From the NCBI RefSeq assembly GCF_014197855.1, contig NZ_JACIGJ010000005.1, positions 62,001 to 126,000 on the forward strand: a DNA stretch of 64,000 nucleotides, written 5' to 3'. Below the pieces are notes generated by a model. The model ran no database searches. It saw nothing but the letters and a program-made list of their open reading frames with translations, and was not told the origin of the DNA. Source of the stretch: Roseospira marina (GTDB taxonomy: Bacteria; Pseudomonadota; Alphaproteobacteria; Rhodospirillales; Rhodospirillaceae). The position numbers and the translations under genes were made by a program. Positions 55,746 through 64,000 of the stretch are shown in pieces (position 1 is the first letter of the stretch; the number at the start of each line of letters is the position of its first letter).

Positions 55746-58601
55746 ATGCCCCTTCCCAAGCCGCGCACGATCATCAACCGAAAGGCCCTGATTGCTCGGC
55801 TCGATGACCTGACCGTGACGAACCGCGACGGTGGGCGACCGGCGGGGCCCCAGGCGCGCGCGGCGCTGCTCGGGGAGCTTCGCACCGCGCTGGCCGAGGG
55901 GCGGGAGGAAATCCGCCGCCGCTTCCTGGACGAGGGCTGTCGTGGCGCGGAGGTCTGCGCGGCCAACACCTACCTGATGGACCAGATCATCCGGGTGCTG
56001 CACGACTACACTGTGACGCACCTGTTTCCGCGGCAGAACCGCACCAAGGGCGAGCGGCTCTGTGTGCTGGCCCTGGGCGGCTATGGCCGGGGCGAGATGC
56101 TACCGTTCTCGGACGTCGATCTGATGTTCCTGCTGCCGTTCAAGGCCACGCCCTACACCGAGCAGGTCGTCGAGACGATCCTGTACGTGCTGTGGGACAT
56201 GGGGCTGAAGGTCGGCCATTCCACGCGCTCCGTCGATGAATGCATCAAGCAGGCGCGGGCCGATATGACCATCCGCACCTCGCTGCTGGAGGCTCGCTAC
56301 CTACTGGGCGAGCGCGCGCTGTTCCAGGAGATGACCCACCGCCTGTATGTCCGCGTCATCGCGGGGTCGGGGCCGGAGTTTCTGGACTCGAAGATGGCGG
56401 AGCGCGACCAGCGGCACACGCGGATGGGCGACTCGCGCTATGTGCTGGAGCCCAACATCAAGGAAGGCAAGGGCGGTCTGCGCGACCTGCACACCCTGTT
56501 CTGGATCGCGCGCTACCTGTACTCCGTCTCCGACATGAACGAGCTGATCGGGCTGGGGGTCCTCACGCCCCGGTCCGCCCGGAAATTCGCCAAGGCGCGG
56601 GCGTTTCTGTGGTCGGTGCGGGCGCATCTGCACTATCTGAGCGGCCGGGCGGAGGAACGCCTGACCTTCGACGTTCAGCCGCGCATCGCGGAGCGCATGA
56701 ACTACACCGACCGGCCGGGGGCGCGCGGCGTCGAGCGGTTCATGCGGCACTACTTCCTGGTCGCGCGCGACGTTGGCAACCTGACCCGGATTCTGTTGTC
56801 CGTGCTTGAGGCGCAGCAGAAGCGCCGGCCCATGCTATCGGTGCCGAGCTTCATCTTGCGCCGGCGCGACCTCGAGGGCTTCGTCCTGGACGGTCAGCGG
56901 CTGGCCGTGCCCCAGCCGGACACCTTCGCCAACGATCCCCTCGCCATGCTGCGGATTTTCTTGGTGGCCCACGAGCAGTCGCTGGACATCCACCCGGATA
57001 CCCTACGCTTGATCACGGACAATCTGGCGCGGGTGAAGGGGCTGCGTTCCGATCCCGAGGCCAACGCGCTGTTCATGGCGCTGCTGACCCACCGGAAGGA
57101 GCCGGACACCATCTTGCGTCTGATGAGCGAGGCCGGTGTGGTCGGGCGCTTCATTCCGGAGTTCGAGCGCGTCACGGCCCAGATGCAGTACGACATGTAC
57201 CACGTGTACACGACGGACGAGCATACCATCCGGGCCATCGGCATTCTGCACCGCATCGAAACCGGCGCGCTGTCCGATCAGCTTCCGGTCGCTACCGAGG
57301 TCATTCACAAGGTCTCGTCGCGCCGGGCGCTCTATGTCGCGGTGCTGCTGCACGACATCGCCAAGGGGCGGGGCGGGGACCATTCGGAGCTGGGTGCCGA
57401 GGTGGCGCAGGAGCTGTGTCCGCGACTCGGTCTGACCGACGAGGAGACGGAGACGGTGGCGTGGCTGGTGTTGCACCACCTCGCCATGAGCCGGATCGCC
57501 TTCAAGCGGGATGTGGACGACCGCAAGACGATCGAGGACTTCGCGGAGCTTGTGCAGTCGCCGGAACGCCTGCTGCTGCTGGCCGTGCTCACCAGCGCGG
57601 ACATCATGGCCGTCGGTCCGGGCATCTGGAACAACTGGAAGGGCGGCCTTCTGCGCGATCTGTATCGCCGCACCGAGGAGTTCCTGGTCGGCGACATGGT
57701 GCCGGAGCCGCAGGATTGTCGGGTGGGCGCGCGCAAGGATCAACTGCGGGGCGCTCTGTCCGACTGTCCCGCCGACCGGGTGGAGGACTACCTTGGACGC
57801 GGGTATCCGGGGTATTGGCTGAGTTTCGACACGGAAACCCAGGCCCGCCACGCGCGCCTGATCTTCGCGGCGGAGGACAGCGGCGAAACGCCCGATGCCA
57901 TCGTCATGGTCGACGCGCAGGTGGACCCTGCCCGGGGCGTGACCGAGATCCTGGTCTATGCGCCCGACCATCCCGGCCTGTTCAGCAAGATTGCCGGCGG
58001 CATCGCGCTGGCCGGTGGATCGATTCTGAACGCGCGCATCTTCACCCTGGCCAACAGCATGGCGCTGGACACCTTTACGGTGCAGACCGCCGAGGGCGGG
58101 GTGCTGGACAGCCCGTCTCGGCTTGATCGAGTGAAGGCGGTCGTGACCGAGGCCGTGCGGGGGGGCATCGATTTGCGAGCCGAGCTGGCGCGGAAATCCC
58201 GGACACTGCCGGCGCGCGCCCGGGCCTTCCCGGTGCCGCCGCGCGTCATCATCCACGAGGTGGCCTCGAAGACGCACACGGTGGTCGAGGTCAACGGGCG
58301 GGACCGGCCGGGCTTCCTGTTCGCGGTCACCGACGCCTTGACCGGCCTGAACCTTCAGATCGCCAGCGCGCGCGTCAACACCTACGGCGAACGGGTGGTG
58401 GACGTGTTCTATCTGAAGGACGTGTTCGGGATGAAGGTCACCCATCACGGCAAGCTGCGCGAGCTGAAACGGACGCTGACCCTGGCCGCCGGTGTGCAGG
58501 CCCTGGAAAGCGAAAAGGGTGCCGCCGTCGCGCGCCAGCACGGAAGGGCGGCCCGCCGCCGGGCGGAAAAGGCCGACGACGCGGAGCGTGCGGCAGAGTG
58601 A
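55746..58601 (+). CDS. glnD: PII uridylyltransferase/uridylyl-removing enzyme
   Basis: A 951-residue nitrogen sensor. The nucleotidyltransferase domain has GGYGRGEM (111-118) and the metal Asp pair FSDVDLMF (121-128). The HD domain with LLHDIAKGRGGDHS lies near 531-545, where removal occurs. Two ACT domains lie near 731-800 and 835-910 (LVYAPDHPGLFSKIAGGIALAGG, and EVNGRDRPGFLFAVTDALTGL), binding glutamine. It uridylylates PII at low nitrogen and reverses that at high nitrogen. ATG 55746 gives the usual length; the much longer frame upstream is not conserved. Confidence 0.96.
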   Translation: MPLPKPRTIINRKALIARLDDLTVTNRDGGRPAGPQARAALLGELRTALAEGREEIRRRFLDEGCRGAEVCAANTYLMDQIIRVLHDYTVTHLFPRQNRTKGERLCVLALGGYGRGEMLPFSDVDLMFLLPFKATPYTEQVVETILYVLWDMGLKVGHSTRSVDECIKQARADMTIRTSLLEARYLLGERALFQEMTHRLYVRVIAGSGPEFLDSKMAERDQRHTRMGDSRYVLEPNIKEGKGGLRDLHTLFWIARYLYSVSDMNELIGLGVLTPRSARKFAKARAFLWSVRAHLHYLSGRAEERLTFDVQPRIAERMNYTDRPGARGVERFMRHYFLVARDVGNLTRILLSVLEAQQKRRPMLSVPSFILRRRDLEGFVLDGQRLAVPQPDTFANDPLAMLRIFLVAHEQSLDIHPDTLRLITDNLARVKGLRSDPEANALFMALLTHRKEPDTILRLMSEAGVVGRFIPEFERVTAQMQYDMYHVYTTDEHTIRAIGILHRIETGALSDQLPVATEVIHKVSSRRALYVAVLLHDIAKGRGGDHSELGAEVAQELCPRLGLTDEETETVAWLVLHHLAMSRIAFKRDVDDRKTIEDFAELVQSPERLLLLAVLTSADIMAVGPGIWNNWKGGLLRDLYRRTEEFLVGDMVPEPQDCRVGARKDQLRGALSDCPADRVEDYLGRGYPGYWLSFDTETQARHARLIFAAEDSGETPDAIVMVDAQVDPARGVTEILVYAPDHPGLFSKIAGGIALAGGSILNARIFTLANSMALDTFTVQTAEGGVLDSPSRLDRVKAVVTEAVRGGIDLRAELARKSRTLPARARAFPVPPRVIIHEVASKTHTVVEVNGRDRPGFLFAVTDALTGLNLQIASARVNTYGERVVDVFYLKDVFGMKVTHHGKLRELKRTLTLAAGVQALESEKGAAVARQHGRAARRRAEKADDAERAAE

Positions 58602-58907
58602 GGTCCTGACCCGAGTGGGTGGGGTCTCAGACCAGGGCCCCGTTCTCCGGGTCCTCGCCGTCCGTGTCCGCGCGAGCGGTCGCCGCGCCCTCAAGGGCGG
58701 CCGTCACCCGCCCCAGAGCATTCCGCGTTGCGGGTGACATCACGGAACCTTCACCGACTCGTCATCGCAGGGAAATGGTCTTGCGCTAGAGCAGGTCCCC
58801 TGGTCGCGTCGCGCCTGGGTCGAGCCTGCGGGATCCCGTCCCGGGGACCGGTCGTGCGCGGTCCGCCGCATTGGCTTCACCCGCAATCATGCAGAGGTCT
58901 CGCAGAC
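58602..58907. other. 306-bp intergenic region before the glycerophosphodiesterase gene
   Basis: Nothing but a plausible promoter area is seen. I looked for a Pho box (CTGTCAT-type direct repeat) and found only a weak CGTCATCGCAGG half-match near 58763, too poor to claim. Confidence 0.35.
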
Positions 58908-60131
58908 ATGAAGAAGACGTTTTCGCTCGCCTCGCTGGCGGCTGGTACCGCGTTCGTGGTCGGTGCGTCGGCTTTGGCCGCCGATGTCGTCGAGGTGGGG
59001 CCGCGCCCCTACTACCTGATTGATCGCATGAAGGACGGCCCGCTGAAGGACAAGTTGACCGCCTGCATGGGTGCGCCCGTCAAGCGCACCCTGTTCTCGA
59101 TCGGCCACCGTGGCGCGGCGCTGCAGTTTCCGGAGCACACCAAGCAGTCCTACACCGCCGCGGCGCGCATGGGGGCGGGCATCATCGAGTGTGACGTGGC
59201 CTTCACCAAGGACAAGGAACTGGTCTGCCGCCACGCGCAGAACGACCTGCACACCACCACCAACATCCTGGCCACCGATCTGGCGGAGAAGTGCACCCAG
59301 CCGTTCGTGCCGGCCAGCGGTGACGCCAAGGCGCAGGCGGAATGCCGCACCTCCGACGTGACGCTGGCCGAGTTCAAGACGCTGGTGGGCAAGATGGACG
59401 CGGCCGATACGTCCGCAACCACGGTCGAGGACTACATGGACGCGACCGCCAACTGGCGCACGGACCTGTACGCCGTCGAGGGCGGCACGGTCATGACCCA
59501 CGCCGAATCCATCGACCTGATTAAAAGCTTGGGCGGCAAGTTCACGCCGGAGCTGAAGACCCCGGCCGTGGAGATGCCTTTCGATGGCTTCACCCAGGAC
59601 GCCTACGCCCAGAAGATGATCGACGAATACAAGGCGGCGGGCATTCCGGCCTCCGATGTCTGGCCACAGTCCTTCAACCTCGACGATGTGCTGTATTGGA
59701 TCGAGAATGAGCCCGAGTTCGGCAAGCAGGCCGTGTTCCTGGACGAGGGTACGGGCGAGGAGAGCTGGAGCAACATGGATCCGTCCACGTGGGCGCACTC
59801 CATGGCCGAGCTGAAAGAAAAAGGCGTCAACTACATCGCCCCGGCGCTGTTCATGCTGGTGACGGTGGAGGACGGCAAGATCGTCCCGTCGACCTATGCC
59901 AAGGAAGCGAAGGCGGCCGGCCTGAAGATCATCACCTGGACCCTGGAACGGTCCGGTCCGCTGGTTACCGGCGGCGGCTGGTACTACCAGTCCATCCGCG
60001 ATGTGACCGACAGTGACGGTGTCATGTACGAGTTGGTCGACGTGCTGGCCCAGGACGTCGGCGTGGTCGGCATGTTCTCCGACTGGCCGGCGACGGTCAC
60101 CTACTACGCCAACTGCATGGGTTTGAAGTAG
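58908..60131 (+). CDS. Periplasmic glycerophosphodiester phosphodiesterase
   Basis: A 407-residue secreted enzyme. A signal peptide spans residues 1-24 ([21 protein letters not shown]). The catalytic [16 protein letters not shown] and [16 protein letters not shown] segments match the GDPD fold, with the His, Glu and Asp of the site. It splits glycerophosphodiesters to glycerol-3-phosphate and an alcohol, supplying carbon and phosphate. A central insertion (residues 125-175) carries several Cys, perhaps a disulfide. The ATG has only a weak AGAGG upstream. It stands alone. Confidence 0.92.
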   Translation: MKKTFSLASLAAGTAFVVGASALAADVVEVGPRPYYLIDRMKDGPLKDKLTACMGAPVKRTLFSIGHRGAALQFPEHTKQSYTAAARMGAGIIECDVAFTKDKELVCRHAQNDLHTTTNILATDLAEKCTQPFVPASGDAKAQAECRTSDVTLAEFKTLVGKMDAADTSATTVEDYMDATANWRTDLYAVEGGTVMTHAESIDLIKSLGGKFTPELKTPAVEMPFDGFTQDAYAQKMIDEYKAAGIPASDVWPQSFNLDDVLYWIENEPEFGKQAVFLDEGTGEESWSNMDPSTWAHSMAELKEKGVNYIAPALFMLVTVEDGKIVPSTYAKEAKAAGLKIITWTLERSGPLVTGGGWYYQSIRDVTDSDGVMYELVDVLAQDVGVVGMFSDWPATVTYYANCMGLK

Positions 60132-60176
60132 GGGCCCGAAGTAGGGGCGTCTCTGCAGACGGCCAAACGAGTGGAT

Positions 60177-60217
60177 GGCGGGTCCGAATGGATCCGCCCT
60201 TCGTTGTCGAAGGCGGG
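60177..60217. terminator. Overlapping hairpins beside tRNA-Leu
   Basis: A 9-bp stem (60177-60185 with 60190-60198, loop GAAT, one G-T pair) overlaps a second (60198-60203 CCTTCG with 60208-60213 CGAAGG, loop TTGT). They lie between the GDPD stop and the 3' end of the minus-strand tRNA gene and probably end one or both transcripts. Confidence 0.5.
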
Positions 60218-60236
60218 TGCGGCAAGAGGATCGTCT

Positions 60237-60323
60237 TGGTGCCCGGGGCGAGACTCGAACTCGCATGGTGTTGCCACCGCCGGATTTTGAGTCCGGTGCG
60301 TCTACCAATTCCGCCACCCGGGC
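60237..60323 (-). tRNA. tRNA-Leu, anticodon CAA
   Basis: On the minus strand an 87-base tRNA reads GCCCGGG at its 5' end and CCCGGGC at the acceptor 3' side, with discriminator A and an encoded CCA. The anticodon arm CCGGA-CTCAAAA-TCCGG has anticodon CAA, reading UUG. A variable arm (GCGGTGGCAACACC) of the long class II type and a GTTCGAG T loop fit tRNA-Leu. Confidence 0.97.
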
Positions 60324-60421
60324 CGGGGATGCGGGCGAGGCCACTACGGCAGCATCGCCGGACGGTTATTGCAGGGGCCGGCGCGGGCGTCAATGGGCCG
60401 CGCGCGCCTTGATGCGTCGGG

Positions 60422-61087
60422 TCAGGTCTTCCGGAACACGACGATCCGGTTGTTGGCCGGCATGGCGACGGTTTCGGCCCAAGCCAAGCCGTGGCACGCG
60501 GCCTCCGCCGTCACGGCCTCCAGATCCCGCACGCCCCAGGCCGGATTGCGCGCCCGCAAGGATTGGTCGAAGGCTGCGTTGCTCGGAGCCGTGTGCCGTC
60601 CGTCCTGTTTGAACGGGCCATACAGGATGAGCGTTCCCTCGGGTGGGAGGGCATCGCGCGCGCCGGCCATCAAGGCTTCGGTGACCGACCAGGGCGCGAT
60701 ATGGATCAGGTTGATGGCGAGGATGGCCGTCACGCCTTCGGTCAGGACGGCGGGCCAGGGCCGGTCCCGGACATCGAACCGGCGCACCGGCGCGACCCTC
60801 CCGGGCGCTTCGGCGGCAAGCCGTGCGGCGGCCCCGGCGGCCATGGCCGGGTCCGCCTCGGTCGGGCGCCAGTGCCAGCCGGGCAGGGTGGCGGCCAGGA
60901 AGGCGGCGTGCTCCCCCGTGCCGCAGGCGATCTCCAGCAGGGTGCCCTCGGGCGGCAGGACACGGGTCAGCACCTCTCCGATCGGACCCCGGTTGCGCAC
61001 GGCGGCCGGCGCATGCGGATAAGGGGTGCCGGTCGCAGGGGGCACGACCGGGGCGTTGATCGGCTCGGAAGGTTGGGGGGACGGCAT
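60422..61087 (-). CDS. DUF938 family SAM-dependent methyltransferase
   Basis: A 221-residue protein. Motif I of SAM methyltransferases is LLEIACGTGEHAAFLA (near residues 50-65), then PTEADPAM for the SAM ribose. The RNRGPIGEVL N-terminal motif and the YGPFKQDGRHTAPSNAAFDQSL segment mark the DUF938 family. The substrate is unknown. It lies by itself between tRNA-Leu and the TerB-like gene. No strong ribosome site precedes the ATG. Confidence 0.85.
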   Translation of the reverse strand: MPSPQPSEPINAPVVPPATGTPYPHAPAAVRNRGPIGEVLTRVLPPEGTLLEIACGTGEHAAFLAATLPGWHWRPTEADPAMAAGAAARLAAEAPGRVAPVRRFDVRDRPWPAVLTEGVTAILAINLIHIAPWSVTEALMAGARDALPPEGTLILYGPFKQDGRHTAPSNAAFDQSLRARNPAWGVRDLEAVTAEAACHGLAWAETVAMPANNRIVVFRKT

Positions 61088-61247
61088 TGGTGTACGCTCG
61101 GGAATCGGGGGCGATGACAGGGCCGTGACACTGGACGCGCGCGGCGGTTGGGGGCCCCGAACGGGTCTTGCAGGGCCTGCGCATGAGTGCTTAAGTGACC
61201 CACCAAACGGCTCCTGACAACCCTGGCGACAGGTGGCGCGGCGAACG

Positions 61248-61706
61248 ATGCTTCATGCCCTTCGAAATATCCTGTTCGGTGACGAGCAGGGCGACGAGAC
61301 GAAGCCGAAGCGCGACGAGGTGCAATTCGCGGCCGCTCTGCTGCTGACGGAAGCGGCCATGATGGACGGCGCCGTGGACGAGGACGAGCATGCCCGTATT
61401 CGGGACCTGTTGCAAAAGCGCTTCGGCCTCGCCCGCGTGGATGCCGAGGCGCTGTACAAGGAGGCGCGCGAGACCAATACCGAGCGCGTCGATCTGTATG
61501 GCCCCTCCCGCGTGCTGAAGGATGCGTTTGAGTACGATCAACGCATCGAACTTCTGGAAATGCTGTGGGACGTCGTGTACGCCGACGGCCTCGTGCACGA
61601 GTACGAGGCCAACCTGATGCGCCGTCTGACCGGATTGTTGTATGTCGATGATCAGGACAGCGGCGCGGCGCGTAAACGTGTCTTGGAACGGCGCGGGCTG
61701 GCCTGA
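61248..61706 (+). CDS. TerB-like domain protein
   Basis: A 152-residue helical protein. The core (FAAALLLTEAAMMDGAVDEDEHARI and LEMLWDVVYADGLVHEYEANL) carries the paired acidic and DG motifs of the TerB/DUF533 fold, which can bind metal. Linked by name to tellurite resistance, the family is more widely found and its role here is unknown. ATG 61248 is preferred (AGGTGG upstream). Neighbours are fdxA and carD on the same strand. Confidence 0.85.
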   Translation: MLHALRNILFGDEQGDETKPKRDEVQFAAALLLTEAAMMDGAVDEDEHARIRDLLQKRFGLARVDAEALYKEARETNTERVDLYGPSRVLKDAFEYDQRIELLEMLWDVVYADGLVHEYEANLMRRLTGLLYVDDQDSGAARKRVLERRGLA

Positions 61707-61809
61707 GGCCACGCGGCGCGCGGGAAGCTCCGGATGACGGGGCGACCGGCGGGACGGACCCGGCGATCGGATGCGCGGGCCGCCCGGACTTGAGTGGAGC
61801 GGAAGTTCG

Positions 61810-62148
61810 ATGACGTACGTTGTTACCGAGAATTGCATCAAGTGTAAGTATCAGGACTGCGTCGAAGTGTGTCCGGTGGACTGCTTCTACGAAGGCGAGA
61901 ATTTCCTCGTCATCAATCCCGATGAGTGTATCGACTGTGGTGTGTGCGAGCCGGAATGTCCCGCAGAGGCCATTCTGCCGGACTCGGACGACCGGGCCGA
62001 GGCGTGGCTGGAGCTCAACCGCGAGTTCGCCGAAAAGTGGCCGAATATCACGCGCAAGGGTGATCCCTTGCCGGATTCGGACGAATGGAAGGACAAACCC
62101 GACAAGAAAGCTCTGTTGAGCGAAAAGCCGGGTGCCGGCAATACCTGA
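61810..62148 (+). CDS. fdxA: Ferredoxin FdxA, 7Fe-type
   Basis: A 112-residue ferredoxin. The first cluster site is [18 protein letters not shown] (residues 9-26) with the Cys pattern of a 3Fe-4S or 4Fe-4S centre, and the second is [12 protein letters not shown] (near 40-51). The acidic tail ([10 protein letters not shown]) is typical of the FdxA family in alphaproteobacteria. It carries electrons in an unidentified pathway. ATG 61810 is chosen by family start. The pair fdxA-carD is a conserved neighbourhood in related genomes, though here about 900 bases separate them. Confidence 0.95.
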   Translation: MTYVVTENCIKCKYQDCVEVCPVDCFYEGENFLVINPDECIDCGVCEPECPAEAILPDSDDRAEAWLELNREFAEKWPNITRKGDPLPDSDEWKDKPDKKALLSEKPGAGNT

Positions 62149-63068
62149 CACGGGCGTTTCCCGGGCGTGGGTCCATTCGAGGGCTCGCGCACCGGGGGCT
62201 TCCGCCGATTCGATGTGCCCGATGGGCGAGATGGAGCGGGCGGATCGGCCGTAGCAGCCGGGGCGGTCTCGTGGGCCTGCCTCCTTATGGTCGAAACAAT
62301 AGTGATTTGCTAGCATTTGGACGCGGATAGCCTGCCTGTTTTATGGGCAGATACGTGCGGCTGTCTTTTGTTGAACTTTTGTGGTATCTACGTTTCCACG
62401 CAAGACGCGGGAAGGGCGGTGACGCCGCTTGACTGATCATCGGTGGACCGGACGTCGGCCATAGGACACACGGGAGACCGGGTATTCGATGGCCCACGGT
62501 GACGTGTTGTTGGTTGACCTCATCTTTCCGGGATGAGGGCGTTCCGGCAACAGGGTGGGCCGGAAATGGCACGCCTTTTCCTATGTCGTGTCTGATTTCG
62601 GCATGTCGGCTCCAGGGGATGCGCTCCCGGGAGTATAACGGACTGCGGTGATGCGGCCACGGGAACGAGCACGGGCAGACGCAGATTTTTAGGTCTTGAC
62701 GCAGGGCGGGTCTCGTCGCGGTCGCAACGGGAATACGGCGGCTCGGCGGTGATGGCGGGGTTGCGGCGCGTAACGCCTTGAACCGCGGACGTCTTGATCC
62801 GGGCGGGCTCCGGGGCGCGGTAGTGGCGCCCGAAGGGGCGCTCGGCCCGGCGAGTGCGGCGTACGCGGCCGGCGGTCGCGTGGCCCGATCCGTTTTGCGC
62901 CCGGACGCGGGGGGCGGTGCCGTTGGAGGGACCGTGTGGGTGTCGGGCGTTGGCGGGGAGTCCGCACTCTGCCGTCCCCTCGTGGATAGTGGAGGGGGCC
63001 AACGCGCATGCGCTTTCGACGGGCGGCGGCCCGTCATCCGACCGGATTGTACTTCGAAGAGTGAGACC
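62149..63068. other. 920-bp region between fdxA and carD without a supported gene
   Basis: No convincing coding frame on either strand; open frames are Arg/Pro-rich shadows. An AT-richer island lies at about 62286-62400 (a small CTGCC...GGCAG dyad near 62332-62350). A 15-codon frame at 62489 is too short to claim. It may hold the carD promoter and a long leader or a small RNA. Confidence 0.4.
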
Positions 63069-63566
63069 ATGACAAAAAAGGCGGCGTTTTCCGTTGGTGA
63101 TCATGTTGTGTACCCGACGCATGGCGTGGGGCTGATCGAAGCGACCGAAACCCAGACCATCGGCGGCATGGACCTGGAGCTGTACGTGATCTCCTTTGAG
63201 CGGGATCGCATGACGTTGCGTGTGCCCGTGGCGAAGGCCAACAAATCCGGCCTGCGCAAGCTGTCCACAAAACAGGAAATGCAGACCGCGCTGACCACCC
63301 TGAAGGGGCGTGCCCGGGTGAAGCGCACGATGTGGAGCCGCCGGGCGCAGGAATACGAGCAGAAAATCAATTCCGGTGACCCGGTCTCGATTGCCGAGGT
63401 GGTCCGCGACCTGTTCCGTGGCGCGACCCAGCCGGAGCAGTCATATTCCGAGCGGCAGATCTATGAGCAGGCGCTGGAGCGTCTGGTCGGGGAACTGGCG
63501 GCGATCGAGTCCATTGATGCCGACGCCGCGACCCTGAAGGTCGAAAAACTCCTGTCCGCGGCCTGA
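63069..63566 (+). CDS. CarD-family transcriptional regulator
   Basis: A 165-residue protein. The N-terminal RNA-polymerase-interacting domain is FSVGDHVVYPTHGVGLIEATETQTIGGMDLELYVI, and the C-terminal helical domain has RRAQEYEQKINSGDPVSIAEVVRDLFR, the DNA-binding part. In other bacteria CarD stabilises the open promoter complex, notably at rRNA promoters and in stress. ATG 63069 fits the family start; upstream frames are not conserved. Its long upstream region may hold unusual control. Confidence 0.93.
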   Translation: MTKKAAFSVGDHVVYPTHGVGLIEATETQTIGGMDLELYVISFERDRMTLRVPVAKANKSGLRKLSTKQEMQTALTTLKGRARVKRTMWSRRAQEYEQKINSGDPVSIAEVVRDLFRGATQPEQSYSERQIYEQALERLVGELAAIESIDADAATLKVEKLLSAA

Positions 63567-63737
63567 TCCGGGCCCTCGCGCCCCGGACCACGTCGCCGTA
63601 CCCGTGCCGCCGCGCCGTTCCCCAACGGCGCGGCGCGCGTGTCTGTGGTAGAGTGCGTCGCGTTCCGCGTCTTGCGTCGGCGCGGGGCGGTCTCCACCGT
63701 GTTCTGATCCTCCCGGTTCCACCCGAAAGAGTGCGCC

Positions 63738-64000
63738 ATGTCCGCATCGTCCGTTACCGCCTCGCCCTCCGTGTCTGACCCCGCGTCCGTCGACGACCTT
63801 CGGGCCGCCGCGCGCGAGAGCAACGCCTGGCCGTTCCAGGAAGCCCGCACGCTCCTGAACGAACGGCTGAAAGGGCAGGTTCCGGATAAAGGCTATGTGC
63901 TGTTCGAAACCGGGTACGGACCCTCTGGCCTGCCGCACATCGGCACATTCGGTGAGGTGGTGCGTACCACCATGGTGCGGCGCGCCTTCCAACTGCTGGC
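63738..64000 (+). CDS. lysK: Class I lysyl-tRNA synthetase (3' truncated)
   Basis: The first 88 residues of a class I (Rossmann) synthetase, cut by the right window edge. The HIGH-type signature is present as [17 protein letters not shown], and the N-terminal [13 protein letters not shown] segment is typical of LysK. It charges tRNA-Lys with the class I fold, as in many alphaproteobacteria, unlike the class II enzyme of E. coli. The ATG at 63738 is preceded by a GAAAGAG ribosome site. Confidence 0.93.
   Translation, partial: MSASSVTASPSVSDPASVDDLRAAARESNAWPFQEARTLLNERLKGQVPDKGYVLFETGYGPSGLPHIGTFGEVVRTTMVRRAFQLL

Noticed and set aside
58602-58907. Pho box before the glycerophosphodiesterase gene
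   Set aside because: Only a weak half-match near 58763; the direct repeat is missing.
62489-62536. 15-codon open frame in the fdxA-carD gap
   Set aside because: Too short, with no family and no evidence of translation beyond a weak ribosome site.
62285-63070. 261-codon minus-strand frame opposite the fdxA-carD gap
   Set aside because: Pro/Arg-rich composition typical of a GC-rich shadow, with no domain and no ribosome site.

Overview
The window is one contiguous stretch of high-GC bacterial chromosome that reads as an alphaproteobacterium, most likely of the Rhodospirillales/Rhodospirillaceae type. The basis is the gene content: aroQ-accB-accC order, fliL-fliM followed by a DUF6468 flagellar gene, a FdxA-type ferredoxin next to a CarD regulator, a class I lysyl-tRNA synthetase, a DUF1244 protein, malonyl-CoA decarboxylase, and a TIGR02186 (Alph_Pro_TM) protein next to a TauE/SafE exporter. 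No insertion sequence, prophage, CRISPR array, rRNA or integrase is visible. It looks like core genome with some accessory islands. Both edges cut genes: a histidine kinase on the left and lysK on the right.

Layout. 1-6.3 kb: sensor kinase end, a low-complexity protein with a type I secretion-like C-terminus, its likely ABC exporter, and rmlA. 6.6-10.6 kb: an unknown acidic protein, then aroQ-accB-accC on the minus strand (dehydroquinase, biotin carboxyl carrier, biotin carboxylase) and a DUF1244 gene. 10.6-15.7 kb: a Tat-exported jelly-roll-like protein divergent from three coupled glycosyltransferases. 15.8-19.1 kb: acetoacetyl-CoA synthetase and a cysteine-desulfurase-like PLP enzyme. 19.1-26.9 kb: flagellar block, with fliL-fliM-DUF6468 and a membrane NERD-like protein on the minus strand, divergent from flgF-flgG-flgA-flgH on the plus strand. 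Two sigma-54-like promoters lie in the shared upstream region.

27-34.9 kb: gamma-glutamyltransferase, a possible 31-residue membrane microprotein, an SLC13-type permease with RCK_C domains, a CHASE4-GGDEF-EAL cyclic-di-GMP enzyme, and a hotdog thioesterase divergent from a TetR regulator with a clear palindromic operator candidate. 35-39.2 kb: a complete sugar-type ABC importer (binding protein, two permeases, ATPase). 39.2-44.9 kb: hemolysin III-like protein, NUDIX hydrolase, and sulfur amino-acid genes cysK, a mercaptopyruvate sulfurtransferase and metC.

45-51.3 kb: a secreted delta-class-like carbonic anhydrase, then a coupled pair, a circularly permuted ATP-grasp/alpha-E fusion and a transglutaminase-like protease (a predicted but poorly understood peptide-ligase module), and malonyl-CoA decarboxylase. 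51.4-55.3 kb: nnr, a universal stress protein, TIGR02186 and TauE/SafE. 55.7-64 kb: glnD, a periplasmic glycerophosphodiesterase, tRNA-Leu(CAA), a DUF938 methyltransferase, a TerB-like protein, fdxA, carD and the start of lysK.

Intergenic DNA carries several unrelated short tandem duplications, often 15-17 bp units, and many perfect hairpins between convergent genes. The least explained candidates are the ATP-grasp/alpha-E/transglutaminase module, the type I secretion pair with its unusual non-RTX partner, and the flagellar operon with its modified FliL, FliM and NERD-like proteins. None of these can be called a new system from sequence alone.
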